Shown piece after piece: positions 12,683-23,037 of a stretch of 64,000 bases of DNA (the first letter of the stretch is position 1; each line of letters begins with the position of its first letter). Source of the stretch: Metridium senile. Its lineage: Eukaryota > Cnidaria > Anthozoa > Actiniaria > Metridiidae. Position numbers and translations under genes: made by a program. The DNA is taken from assembly GCA_949775045.1 (NCBI GenBank), contig OX459101.1, positions 4,318,465 to 4,382,464 on the forward strand, read 5' to 3'. Below the pieces are notes generated by a model, which saw only the letters and a program-made list of their open reading frames with translations, ran no database searches and was not told where the DNA came from.

Positions 12683-15600
12683 ATATTGATTTATTTATTA
12701 ATTTATTGGTTGACCGATTTATTTAATGATCAATTGTATGTTATTCTGTATATTATTCTCTCTAGATCAAGACGACCCAGTGCAACAAAGAAACTACGAT
12801 CAGATACTTCAAATGATCACAAAAAACCTTACAAAACCCCCGATATCTGACGATGACGAGGAGTACGATGATGACATGCTCATGTACATGGCGCAATGTC
12901 GGCAGGCCAATGACGTCACCAAATTGCCTAGCAACGATCCTCGACTAACTTGTCGCTACGAGAATAAACATCCGGGAATTCGCCTTAAACCGGTTGCCGT
13001 GGAAACGATTAGTGTTGATCCGCAAATTGAAGTGTTTCGAGGTGTTTTGAGCAATACGGAGATTGATACGCTATTGGCATTAGCTACTCCCAAGGTGAGC
13101 AATGTATTCTGGGTATTTCAGTCTTGATTGAATAATTAGAGTATATGTTAAAGTGGTTAAATTAGTGTGGACTGCGTATGTGTTTCTGTGGAAACAATTG
13201 GAGTAAAAATATACGATAACTAGCGGTTCAATTAGTGTGGACTGCTTCAGGCAAGGGCGTCCAGGGGTTTTTTCGTGACCCGTGATCGGGCATTTTAATT
13301 TTCCGTGATCCTAGAATTCAAGAAATAATTTCTCGTGATTCGTGCACGGCACTTGTCCCGTGACTAGTGAAAAGCTTAAATAATTGTTCGATATTCGTGA
13401 ATCAATTGGTGATATTCGGGAATTTTCGGAATTTTTTTTTAATGGAAAACACAGACAGACCAGTTATGATAATGCCTGGCGAATATCATGCCGACGCGTC
13501 AAACATGATCAAAAAAGTAAATGATTAAACATAACGTTATACTCAGATTACATGGCCTTTATATGTGTGTTTTGGTTAGTTAAAGGAGGGACTTATGTGT
13601 ACGGAGGGTGAATTAATCAATTTTAATTAATTATTTGCTATATTTTTTTCTCGTGATTCGGGAAATGAGGATTTTGTTCTTCGTGATTCGTGATTGTGCG
13701 CCCCCCCCCCCCCCCCCCCTGGACGCCCCTGTTCAGTGTTTCTATAAGGAAGCAATTGGAGTACAAATGTACGATAACAAGCGGTTAAACTAGCGTGTAC
13801 TGCGTTTACTTGGTGGCTGCTACATTGTCTGGCAAGCGTTTTTTTGTTCTAATGTCTCAGATGTTTTAGCATGGAAGTGCTGTACGAACCAAAATAACGT
13901 CCAGAATATATATAAGTTCAATAAACAGTATTGAAAGTTCATTAAGGTAATTCCAAGCACATTCCAACCACTCCCCATCTACGTAAGCAAAACAACTGGT
14001 CGCGTTGTTGCCATCTTAAACACCAGATAGCCCCTACCTATATCGTTGATTGATCTTAGGACTGCTTGCTGGGAAAATACGACCTCTAGAAACGTTTTCT
14101 AAACGTTTTTACTGGGTGGTCTGTGGGCAGCCCAGTCTAAAAATGAGGGTCGTTTTTCAGTTATTTTATTTTTCCGATGTATGATTGGATAAATTCATCA
14201 CATGATATTGACCATGGACGTATGATTGGATAAATTAATCACTTGACATTGAGCATGACGTATTTGTCTTTGTTCGGTCTTGTTTTATCTTGCTTGCTGG
14301 GAAAATACGACCTGTAGATAAAACGTTTTCTAAACGTTTTCTTTGGGTATGTGTCAACAAACCCGACATTAACAATCACTGAGGGAGAACGATGAAACAA
14401 AACTATGGTTTTCATTGAGTAGCAAGGTCATAACTGTGCAATTCCGATAACCTTTTCACTTCCCAAAATACTCTGCACGATAAGACTAGAATATCTTTAT
14501 GTTTACAAAACATTAGTATCACGATAATAAAATGTAAACATTGTTATTCCAAAGGAATTATAGGCATACACCTATTTCAAAAAGGTTGTTCAAGGCGATA
14601 GGTCATTCCAAGACAAAAATGAATTATAGGCATACACCTATTTCAAAAAGGTTGTCCAAGGCAATAGGTCATTCCAAGACGGAAAGGAATTATAGGCATA
14701 CACCTATTACAAAAAGGTTGTCCAAGGCAATAGGTCATTCCAAGACGGAAAGGAATTATAGGCATACACCTATTACAAAAAGGTTGTCCAAGGCAATAGG
14801 TCATTCCAGGACGAAAAGGAATTATAGACATACACCTATTTCAAAAAGGTTGTTTCCAGGCGATAGGTCATTCCAAGACAGAAAGGAATTATAGGCATAC
14901 ACCTATTTCAAAAAGGTTGTCCAAAGCGATAGGTCATTACAAGACAGAAAGGAATTATAGGCATACACCTATTTCAAAAAGGCTGTCCAAGGCAATAGGT
15001 CATTACAAGATGGAAGGGAATTATTAACATACACCTATTTCAAAAAGGTTGCCCAAGGTAATATATAGGCTATCCAAGACAACAAGGAATTATGGGCATA
15101 CACTTGTTTTAAAAAGGTTGTCCAAGGAGATCAGTCATGAGAATATAATGGTTATTGTTAAGATATTTTGTCAGTTACATAACGACTTGATCATGATCAT
15201 GTTTCATGCAAAACATCTCGATCACGAATTGTGTTTACTGTAATTATCATACGACCCGTTTTTTGCCCGGTGCGCGCGCCTTTATATTAAGAAAACCTGG
15301 CGCGCGCCGGGCAAAATACGAGTCATATGATAACAAAAACTTATTGACTGTATGAGTTAGGTGGGGCCGTACGTGAAAATATTTGGCTCTTGGTCATTTG
15401 TACCCGTACGGCCCTCCCACTCAGTATTTATTATTTGCTCTTGTTTATGTTAGCTTCTGAGAGCTGGAGTGAACAACTACGAGACGGGAAAAGTAGAGGT
15501 GGCAGACTACAGGATCAGTAAAACGTACGAAATCATCATAATCACCACCATCAATATCATCATTGTTATCATTTATAATCACTACCATCAATATCATCAT

Positions 15601-18600
15601 TGTTATCATTTATAATCACTACCATCAATATCATCATTGTTATCATTTATAATCACCACCATCAATATCATCATTATTATCATTTATAATCACTACCATC
15701 AATATCATCATTGTTATCATTTATAATCACCACCATCAATATCATCATTGTTATCATTTATAATCACCACCATCAATATCATCATTGTTATCATTTATAA
15801 TCACTACCATCAATATCATCATTGTTATCATTTATAATCACTACCATCAATATCATCATTGTTATCATTTATAATCACTACCATCAATATCATCATTGTT
15901 ATCATTTATAATCACTACCATCAATATCATCATTGTTATCATTTATAATCACTACCATCAATATCATCATTATTATCATTTATAATCACTACCATCAATA
16001 TCATCATTGTTATCATTTATAATCACTACCATCAATATCATCATTGTTATCATTTATAATCACTACCATCAATATCATCATTGTTATCATTTATAATCAC
16101 TACCATCAATATCATCATTGTTATCATTTATAATCACCACCATCAATATCATCATTATTATCATTTATAATCACTACCATCAATATCATCATTGTTATCA
16201 TTTATAATCACCACCATCAATATCATCATTGTTATCATTTATAATCACTACCATCAATATCATCATTGTTATCATTTATAATCACTACCATCAATATCAT
16301 CATTGTTATCATTTATAATCACTACCATCAATATCATCATTGTTATCATTTATAATCACTACCATCAATATCATCATTGTTATCATTTATAATCACTACC
16401 ATCAATATCATCATTATTATCATTTATAATCACTACCATCAATATCATCATTGTTATCATTTATAATCACCACCATCAATATCATCATTGTTATCATTTA
16501 TAATCACCACCATCAATATCATCATTGTTATCATTTGTAATCACTACCATCAATATCATCATTGTTATCATTTGTAATCACTACCATCAATATCATCATT
16601 GTTATCATTTATAATCACTACCATCAATATCATCATTGTTATCATTTATAATCACCACCATCAATATCATCATTATTATCATTTATAATCACTACCATCA
16701 ATATCATCATTGTTATCATCATAATCACTACCATCAATATCATCATTGTTATCATTTGTAATCACTACCATCAATATCATCATTATTATCATTTATAATC
16801 ACTACCATCAATATCATCATTGTTATCATTTATAATCACCACCATCAATATCATCATTGTTATCATTTATAATCACTACCATCAATATCATCATTGTTAT
16901 CATTCATAATCACTACCATCAATATCATCATTATTATCATTTATAATCACTACCATCAATATCATCATTGTTATCATTTATAATCACCACCATCAATATC
17001 ATCATTATTATCATTTATAATCACTACCATCAATATCATCATTGTTATCATCATAATCACTACCATCAATATCATCATTATTATCATTTATAATCACTAC
17101 CATCAATATCATCATTGTTATCATTTATAATCACTACCATCAATATCATCATTGTTATCATTCATAATCACTACCATCAATATCATCATTATTATCATTT
17201 ATAATCACTACCATCAATATCATCATTGTTATCATTTATAATCACCACCATCAATATCATCATTGTTATCATTTATAATCACTACCATCAATATCATCAT
17301 TGTTATCATCATAATCACTACCATCAATATCATCATTATTATCATTTATAATCACTACCATCAATATCATCATTGTTATCATTTATAATCACTACCATCA
17401 ATATCATCATTATTATCATTTATAATCACTACCATCAATATCATCATTGTTATCATTTATAATCACTACCATCAATATCATCATTGTTATCATTTGTAAT
17501 CACCACCATCAATATCATCATTGTTATCATTTGTAATCACCACCATCAATATCATCATTGTTATCATTTATAATCATCAAAATCAATATTATTAACATCA
17601 GTATCATCTTTACCATCATCGCTATAATTATCGTTATCATCATCACTATCACCATATATATAAATATAACTTCTGTGGACTCCTGTAGACTCCTAGGAGT
17701 CTAGGGGAGTCTACAGGAGTCCACAGCAGTCTACAGGAGTCCACAGGGGTCTACAGGAGTCTACCAGAGTCTAAATGAGTCTACCAGAGGTCTACGGGAG
17801 TCTACGGGAGTCTACAGGAGTCTACAGGAGTCTGCCAGGGTCTTAAAGAGTCTACCAGAGTCTACGGGAATCTACGGGAGTCTACAGGACTCTATACCGT
17901 CTACAAAAGACCATAGTGTCTATAAGAGACCACAGTGAATAGGTGTCTACCAGAGTCTACGAGAGTTTACAGGAGTCCACCAGAGTCTACAGGAGAGACT
18001 AGTGTCTCAGACTCCCGTAGACTCCCGTAGACTCCCGTAGACTCCCGTAGACTCCCGTAGACTCCCGTAGACTCCCGTAGACTCCCGTAGACTCCCGTAG
18101 ACTCCTGTAGACTCTCTCATCATCATCATTGTCATCACAATTATCCTACACACTAACTGCATTATGATATGTTTTCAGTGGGTGGCTAAATAGTGACGAA
18201 GGCGATATTGTGAGGACCATTAATCGTAGAGTTGCAGCGATAACCGGCCTGACTACTGCTACTGCTGAAGCACTGCAGGTAATGTAACAAGTACAGTGGA
18301 ACCCCGTTAATCCGGCCACCGAAGGAACAGCCCAAAGTGGCTGTATTAACGGGGTGGTCGCATTAAGTGGGTAAATTTTATAGAAAATGTATGGGCATGC
18401 ATTTAGTCGGGACCTAAAAATCTGGCCGCAATAACGGGGTGGCCGTATTAAGCGGGTGGCCGTAAGGCGGGGTTCCACTGTATACTTGTTATACAAAGAT
18501 TTGCACAGATAAGAACGCCGAATTTAAATTAAATCAGTGCATATCAAAGATATGCCTATTGTTCTGTTGAAATCTCAACCTGTTAAAAAAAAAATTTCGC

Positions 18601-21212
18601 GCACTAATCAAAGTCTTGTTACTTCTCACCTACAATACCATATATGGTAATGGTATTGTTTTCAAGATTGCATGCGGTATTTCTAATACGGCCTTGTGGC
18701 TCAAGGAAAAATAAAAGCATAAAGCTACACACACCTCATTTGCATGTTATTTTACACATGCTCATTTGCATGTTAGAAATGGATTATACGAAATCGCTCT
18801 ATTATGGTGTTTTGACATAACGCATTTGCATGCCCTCGTTTCCGCTTTTTCTTTTCCATATTTTATTCATTCATTCATTTTGTTTTATTACATTGATTTG
18901 TGTTTGCTATGTTTATCAGATCAATAACTATGGCATTGGCGGACAGTATGAACCACACTATGACCACGCCCTGGTGAGTATCGACTCCTATAATAATAAT
19001 GATGATGATGGTAGTTGTTGTTTTTGTTGATGGTGATGGTGATGGTGATAATAATAGTAGTGATTGTGAGGGTGATAATGATGGTGGTTGTGATGGTGGT
19101 TGTGGTGGTAATGGTGATTGTGGTGATGATAATGAAGATGATGGTGGTGGTGGTGGTGGTTATTGTGATGGTGGTGGTGGTGATTGTGATGGTGGCGGTG
19201 GTGGTGGTGATTGTGATGATGATGGTGGTGGTGGTGGTGGTGGTGGTGGTGGTGGTGGTGGTGGTGGTGATCATAATGAATGAATGATTATGATGGTTAT
19301 TATAATGATGATAACGATGGCGGTGTTGATGATTATAATATCGATCAAGATGAATTTCACAATGATGGTGGTGGTGGTAGTGATGATGATTACTATTTTT
19401 TTATATTATGATGATAACGATATGATGCGGATAATAATGATGACGCTGCGATGATGATAGTAATAGTGCAAATGTATGCATATATATTGTAGATCAGGAG
19501 GAAGGTGGTGACGAGAATGATAACGATGATATTAATCTATTCATTTCCCATCCGTAGGACATGAATAGTTCTCCAATAACAAAGTTTGGTGTTGGAAATC
19601 GAATAGCGACGCTAATGTTTTATGTAAGGTTGATATCATACACAGTGGTACCTCTATTAAGCGGTCACCCATTATTCCTATACCTATTCTATACCTCTAT
19701 TGAGCAGCCAACCTCTATTAAACGGCCACAAAATGTGTGTTTAAAATGTGGGTACGCTTTAGACGAAACAAAAACCCCTCCCCCTAATCAAAGCTAGTCT
19801 AATATCAAAGCTCTACAGTGAAGGAAAACATGAAAGAAATAAACAACATTGAGCAGGAGGATGAGGGGAGTGAAGATTTAAATGAGTGTTCAATATATAA
19901 AGAGTATATTCCCATTTAGCTTTGACGCTGATTGAAGGGGGTAATGCCTGGCTAGCCCCCTCCCCTCCATGTTGCCTACATAAGATGAACTGAACATTGG
20001 GCAGGAGGATGAGGGGAGTGAAGATTTAAATGAGTGTTCACCTCCCTGTTGCCTATATGCTAAAGCTACATCGTTTGTTTTTGATAGTTATCTGATGTGG
20101 AGGCAGGTGGTGCTACTGTTTTTATAGACGCTGGAGCCAACACTAAACCAAACAAGGTTAGCCTGCGTAGCGGCTCTCTAGGGGACTGGGGGAGAGAGAA
20201 AGGAAGGGAGAGCCTGCAATGATGACCCCAAATTCCATGTATTTTACGTTCACCATATGAACGTAAAATTCCCATTGGCTTAGAGCCTGTCAATCAAATG
20301 GCGGTAAAATTCCCATTGGCTTAGAGCCTGTCAATCAAAGGATTTCATTGTTTAAGTAGAATTCCGATCATGCCTATTATAACTAGATAACGCCTTCGCG
20401 TTTCACACGATCGTGAGATTATTGTTGTTATTATTTTCATCGATCGTTTTAGTAGTTTATATACAGAATTATTTCGATAGACATACTTCATTTCTTTCGA
20501 TGGAGTTATCTCAGAAGTTTGTGAGAAGCTAGGAGGAGTAGTGCTTTAGAGAGAGCAGAAATTGGCGGCTGAGTCGTTAGATTATTAATGATTATTAATA
20601 ACTTAATAACATTACGAGCTTTAGCCCTTTTACTCCGACGAAAGGCTAAAGCTCACTAGTTTCCATTTATATCATACAATTCTACATGTTTCAGGGTGAT
20701 GCTGTTTTCTGGTACAATCTGAAGAGATCTGGCGAAAGTGACAACAGGACACTACACGCAGGCTGTCCAGTCTTGATAGGAAACAAATGGGGTAGGGGAA
20801 ACGATCGATGATGATGACAGGACGATAATGATAATCATGATCTATCCCAAAGCTTTAGCTAGCCTCCTCTGCAGGAGTCTGGGAATGAATATACAAAAAA
20901 TGAACACGAGGTGGAGGGGTGAAGGAGTCTGAGAATGAATATACAAAAAATGAACACGAGTGGGAGGGGTGCAGGAGTCTGGGAATGAATATACAAAAAA
21001 AGAAACACAAGGGGGAGAGGTGCAAGAGTCTTGGAATGAATATACAAAAAATGAACACGAGGGGAGTCTGGAAATGCTAAGCTTTAGATATGTCAACAGG
21101 ACTTTGTCAATAATACATGTTGTCTTTGCCAATACTTTCAGTTGCCAACAAGTGGCTACACGAATATGGTAACGAGTTTCTACGACCGTGTGGGCTGAAC
21201 GAAGAGGACTAA
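6644..21212 (+). CDS. P4HA: Gene A: collagen prolyl 4-hydroxylase alpha subunit with expanded linker (11 exons, 647 aa)
   Basis: Exons: 6644-6968, 11515-12224, 12430-12481, 12766-13094, 15454-15524, 18179-18278, 18920-18973, 19558-19623, 20088-20156, 20695-20791, 21142-21212. All introns are GT-AG and the 1944-nt sum is in frame with a TAA stop. The product should hydroxylate proline in X-Pro-Gly chains in the ER, using Fe(II), 2-oxoglutarate, O2 and ascorbate. Seen: signal peptide at about 1-22; N-terminal helical region 23-148; Asn/Ser/Asp insert about 155-285 with roughly 12 N-glycosylation sequons; substrate-binding (TPR-like) region about 287-362; dioxygenase domain from about 440. Iron ligands are H542, D544 and H613; K623 should bind 2-oxoglutarate. 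Two cysteine pairs are kept (one in exon 4, one at C616 and near the C-terminus). Unusual: about 110 aa longer than the usual 530-540; the substrate-binding region lacks the tyrosine cluster visible in gene B; exon 4 is undivided where B and C have an intron. The family call is secure; the substrate is unknown. Confidence 0.93.
7985..8125. mobile_element. Copy of the 'gcgagtaaactagtatagg' dispersed element
   Basis: Runs from 'gcgagtaaactagtatagg' through 'gtaacaccgtaaaaaatgtt' to 'cgagctttagcccttcggcg'. Lies in gene A intron 1. Confidence 0.75.
8343..8420. repeat. Short palindromic element
   Basis: 'tagcctaagaattaaaatag' plus 'acattctttcg' mirrors 'cgaaagaacgtctattttct' plus 'caggcta'. Confidence 0.7.
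8515..8735. mobile_element. Inverted pair of the 'cgagctttagccctt' element
   Basis: A forward copy (8515-8635) is followed at once by an inverted copy (8636-8735) beginning 'agctaaagctcgaaacgtta'. The result is a fold-back in gene A intron 1. Confidence 0.75.
8730..8960. repeat. Direct repeat in gene A intron 1
   Basis: 'aattcaaagcatgtgtttag' at about 8735 recurs as 'aattcaaagcttgtgtttag' at about 8897, each followed by T-rich sequence and 'ctc.gacgaagg'. Confidence 0.7.
10079..10680 (+). mobile_element. tRNA-derived SINE, split by a later insertion
   Basis: The 5' part has an A-box-like 'tggcctagcggtg' (about 10089). After the insertion at 10129-10451 the sequence resumes with a B-box-like 'gggttcgattccc' (about 10460), then a non-tRNA body ending near 10680. 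A reverse-orientation body copy at about 35595-35785 shows it is a dispersed family. Not a functional tRNA: the head is interrupted and there is no acceptor-stem closure. Confidence 0.75.
10129..10451. mobile_element. 323-bp non-autonomous DNA transposon with perfect 45-bp inverted ends
   Basis: Ends begin 'caagggcactagaacgctac' and are identical over 45 bases in inverted orientation. The target 'ctgtaac' is duplicated at 10122-10128 and 10452-10458. Insertion interrupts the SINE between its A and B boxes. Perfect ends imply a recent event. TSD size and CA-start are suggestive of hAT, not proven. Confidence 0.9.
10729..11040. mobile_element. 312-bp MITE of the 'ctaaaaggtacg' family with 8-bp TSD
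   Basis: Inverted ends run from a G-rich tip through 'tactccctttgtccaagtgg' and 'taggggtgatcg'. The 8-bp target 'ttctgtat' is duplicated at 10721-10728 and 11041-11048. Internal 'ccctaaaaggtacgc' motifs repeat. Relatives: 53352-53672, 4077-4235, 44567-44851, 36155-36445. Confidence 0.9.
11050..11112. mobile_element. Pogo/Tigger-like terminal fragment
   Basis: 'cagttgactctctcgtaagc' 'gaccaccc' followed by an inverted 'gtggtcgctta' resembles the ends of pogo-type elements. Fragment only. Confidence 0.45.
11300..11500. repeat. (CAT)n/(ATC)n tract before gene A exon 2
   Basis: Degenerate trinucleotide tract within intron 1 ending about 15 bases before the acceptor at 11514. Open reading there encodes poly-His but lies upstream of the splice site and is not coding. 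Confidence 0.9.
11814..12023 (+). repeat. Three 42-nt coding repeats in gene A exon 2
   Basis: Three degenerate 42-nt units start at 11814, 11910 and 11982, separated by 54 and 30 nt. Each encodes a 14-residue block of the pattern R-(D/N)-(S/F)-S-D-x-x-x-N-T-(T/S)-x-Y-x-D. All are in the reading frame and each carries an N-x-T/S sequon. They form the C-terminal half of the inserted linker and look like a coding minisatellite. Confidence 0.8.
12289..12332. repeat. (GGCT)n tract
   Basis: About ten copies of 'ggct' in gene A intron 2. Confidence 0.9.
12535..12690. repeat. (TGAT)n tract
   Basis: 'attgattgattg' runs in gene A intron 3, with interruptions. Confidence 0.9.
13251..13731. mobile_element. 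481-bp MITE with 16-bp inverted ends and ttcag duplication
   Basis: Left end 'gcaagggcgtccagggg', right end 'cccctggacgcccctg'. The target 'ttcag' is present at 13246-13250 and 13732-13736. It sits inside a single copy of the 70-bp repeat family, whose halves continue on both sides. Contains a poly-C run at about 13701-13719. Confidence 0.85.
14075..14345. repeat. Direct repeats in gene A intron 4
   Basis: 'cttgctgggaaaatacgacc' occurs twice (about 14066 and 14292), each followed by 'aaacgttttctaaacgtttt'. Between them 'gtatgattggataaatt' is also duplicated. Confidence 0.7.
14545..15140. repeat. 66-bp tandem repeat, ~9 copies
   Basis: Units start 'ggaattataggcatacacct' at 14555, 14621 and 14687 and continue. 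'cacctatttcaaaaaggttg' 'tcca' in each unit resembles the terminal sequence of the inverted-repeat element at 38807-39070. As 66 is a multiple of 3, long open frames appear but there is no gene. Confidence 0.9.
15244..15333. repeat. Hairpin with GC-rich arms
   Basis: 'ttatcatacgacccgttttt' 'tgcccgg.gcgcgc' mirrored by 'gcgcgccgggcaaaatacga' 'gtcatatgataa'. Another short inverted pair ('ggggccgtacg'/'cgtacggcccctcc'-like) follows at 15363-15420. Confidence 0.75.
15530..17580. repeat. 37-bp minisatellite, ~55 copies, gene A intron 5
   Basis: Unit 'atcaatatcatcattgttat' + 'catttataatcactacc'. Variants: 'caccacc' for 'cactacc', 'attatt' for 'attgtt', 'tttgtaat'. Copies are highly similar and the variants recur in higher-order order. 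It begins a few bases after the exon 5 donor. Confidence 0.95.
17680..18118. repeat. Inverted decamer arrays: (gtctacagga) arm and (gactcccgta) arm
   Basis: About 17682-17995 consists of variants of 'gagtctacag'/'gagtctacgg'. About 18000-18118 is the reverse complement type, 'actcccgtag' about ten times. The two arrays can pair over about 100 bases. The right arm ends 60 bases before the exon 6 acceptor. Confidence 0.88.
18294..18480. mobile_element. 187-bp pogo/Tigger-type MITE, TA duplication
   Basis: Ends 'cagtggaaccccg' and 'cggggttccactg' are perfect inverted repeats flanked by TA (18292-18293, 18481-18482). Internal 'cggggtggcc' and 'aagcgggtggccg' motifs are typical of pogo/Tigger-derived sequences. 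It starts 15 bases after the exon 6 donor. Confidence 0.88.
18985..19465. repeat. (GAT/GGT)n tract, gene A intron 7
   Basis: Long degenerate tract of GAT and GGT starting about 20 bases after the donor at 18974, with a pure GGT run near 19223-19268. Confidence 0.92.
19640..19735. mobile_element. Pogo-like fragment
   Basis: 'cagtggtacctctattaagc' 'ggtcaccc' then 'acctctattaaacggccac' are repeated end-like motifs in the same orientation. No closed element. Confidence 0.5.
19850..20042. repeat. Direct duplication, ~148 bp apart
   Basis: 'gcaggaggatgaggggagtg' + 'aagatttaaatgagtgttca' occurs at about 19854 and 20001 in gene A intron 8. Confidence 0.8.
20258..20342. repeat. Two tandem ~43-bp copies
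   Basis: 'gtaaaattcccattggctta' + 'gagcctgtcaatcaaa' occurs twice in gene A intron 9. Confidence 0.85.
20868..21070. repeat. ~51-bp tandem repeat, 4 copies
   Basis: 'caggagtctgggaatgaata' 'tacaaaaaatgaacacgag' and variants in gene A intron 10. Confidence 0.88.
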
Positions 21213-21239
21213 AGAATATAGAGAACAATGTTACCCATG

Positions 21240-21305
21240 TGACCGGGTAACATGGGTGGCCTTGCGATGAGAGCGCTGGCCTTTCCATCAGTGACCCTCG
21301 GGCGA
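21240..21305 (+). mobile_element. tRNA-like SINE head remnant
   Basis: 'gggtggccttgcgatgag' 'agcgctggcct' resembles the A-box region of the SINE at 10079, without a recognisable B box. Confidence 0.4.
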
Positions 21306-21607
21306 AAAGTGAAGAGTATTTTGTTGGAGATGTCACCATCAACAATTGTACGTGCACCTGTGACAATAACACAACCATGTTGCGTGGCAACCATCGCAAC
21401 GCAACCATGATCTCCTGAGAGATTTGAAGTGTAACGCACTTTGCTCAGTTGCGTCACAACCACACAACGTGACAGTAACGCAATGATAGCATTATAAAAC
21501 CATAATCCTCTGCGAGAGAAGTTGGAGATGTCTCCATCAACACTCGCACCTTGATTTAAACTATTCAAACAAGATAAAATAATCTGTCCCAAGAATAGCC
21601 ATACCAA

Positions 21608-21783
21608 GAAGTCTCCCTCGCAGCCGTTATTAGTGTCGGGCTTCCTGTCCCTCCCCACTAATAGTTAGTGGGCTTCCTGTCCTGTCCCTCCCCACTAATA
21701 GTTAGTGGGCTTCCTGTCCTGTCCCTCCCCACTAATAGTTAAGACAGGAAGCCCGACACTAATAACCGCTGCGAGGGAGACTA
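21608..21783. repeat. Palindrome with ~40-bp arms and internal tandem copies
   Basis: Arms contain 'gtctccctcgcagc' and 'ttattagtgtcgggcttcct', inverted at the right end. The core has three copies of 'ctccccactaatagtta'. Confidence 0.8.
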
Positions 21784-22411
21784 CATACCAAGTGGATCAA
21801 AATTCATTAATATCAGCATTGACAACATATTGTTCCTTGTTTTAACATCAGCTTTAGTCTCAAATTTAACATTTATAATAATTTTATCTTTATTAGGATA
21901 GATTTATTTTTGTTTATATAATATATAATATATTTTTTGGTAAATTTACAGTATAAAAATTGTGAAATATTTACTGCCATTGCATTAAAATTTATATAAA
22001 ACTCTAAAGTAATATTCAGGGTAATAAAATACGACTATTTTTCTTGCTAAGACCTGCTTATTGTTGCCGGCGTCTCTCATCCGCGTAATTTTCATTTTTG
22101 GCGCCAAAATGAGACCAGCCGCGCAATTTTGAGTTTCGCGCCAGATTTTTCGGAGGCTGATCGGATTCCGATTTCGTCACGATAACACTTTTTTCTGGTG
22201 AAAAACATAAATTTACGCATATCTCGCCAAAACGTTCGTCAGATCGTCGGAACTCTATTTAGTTTTTGCGCCATACTTCAGATATTTGACGGAATCGAAA
22301 GAACGACACAATAAACCAACAGAAAAACCGGAGTTGTAAGGACGGAAGAGTTTAACCGGAAACTGCGAATAACTGAACTTATATTATTATCATTTAGAGC
22401 ATTGTTAAACA

Positions 22412-22644
22412 ATAGGGAGCTTTAGATTTGACAACGAGTACGACATTGAGTACGAGTACGAGTTTTAAAATTGTGTGTGTATTGTTGATACTGAATTACA
22501 TTCCACTTCTTGTTTTTATTCATTTGGTGTCTCAATCTATACACAAGACTACAATTCATCATCAACAACACACAGAAGGCCAATTTCAAAACTTGTAATC
22601 GTACTCAATCTCGTAATCGTTGTCAAATCTAAAGTTCCCTAATA
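22412..22644. mobile_element. Inverted-repeat element, ~60-bp arms
   Basis: 'tttagatttgacaacgagta' ... 'cgagttttaaaattg' mirrored by 'caatttcaaaacttgtaatc' ... 'tgtcaaatctaaa'. 'agggagct'/'agttccct' outermost. Confidence 0.8.
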
Positions 22645-23037
22645 GACCTAATCGGCTAACGCGTTGCTATGTATGTTTCCACCCAATTCAAATCTTTTTG
22701 GAATAAGATTCTTTGTCTCATGTATTTCAATGTCACGTGGAAAATATTTGGAAAATATACTGGGGAAAGAACTGCTACCATCATATGTTAACTGAAGTAG
22801 GCACGGCACCGTTGTCAAGGAAACTAACTGCAGCTAATAATAGTGGCGTCGCCATGCCAACGTTCTTGTCTCCATAGTGATAAACAGTAGGGCTCTTTGT
22901 TCTTGTTGACGACACATCTAGTTTGCAGCGTCTCCTTGACAACGTGTTTTTAACTTGGTAACGCTTTTCTTGACAAAACGCGTTTCCTTGACAATATGTT
23001 TTCTTGACAGTGCGTCGCCTTGACTAGTACTAATAGC

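Larger units (their letters stand above)
21213..23037. other. Convergent intergenic spacer between genes A and B
   Basis: 3' ends of both genes. Holds a SINE-head remnant, a 176-bp palindrome and a 233-bp inverted-repeat element; no further gene. A possible gene A AATAAA is at 22023-22028, over 800 bases past the stop; no close signal was seen, so 3' ends are uncertain. Confidence 0.65.

Noticed and set aside
14541..14894. 117-codon repeat protein
   Set aside because: The 66-bp repeat keeps frames open on both strands; no start context, no homology, intronic.
15530..17580. CRISPR-like array of regular repeats
   Set aside because: There are no unique spacers; the 37-bp units are head-to-tail in a eukaryotic intron.
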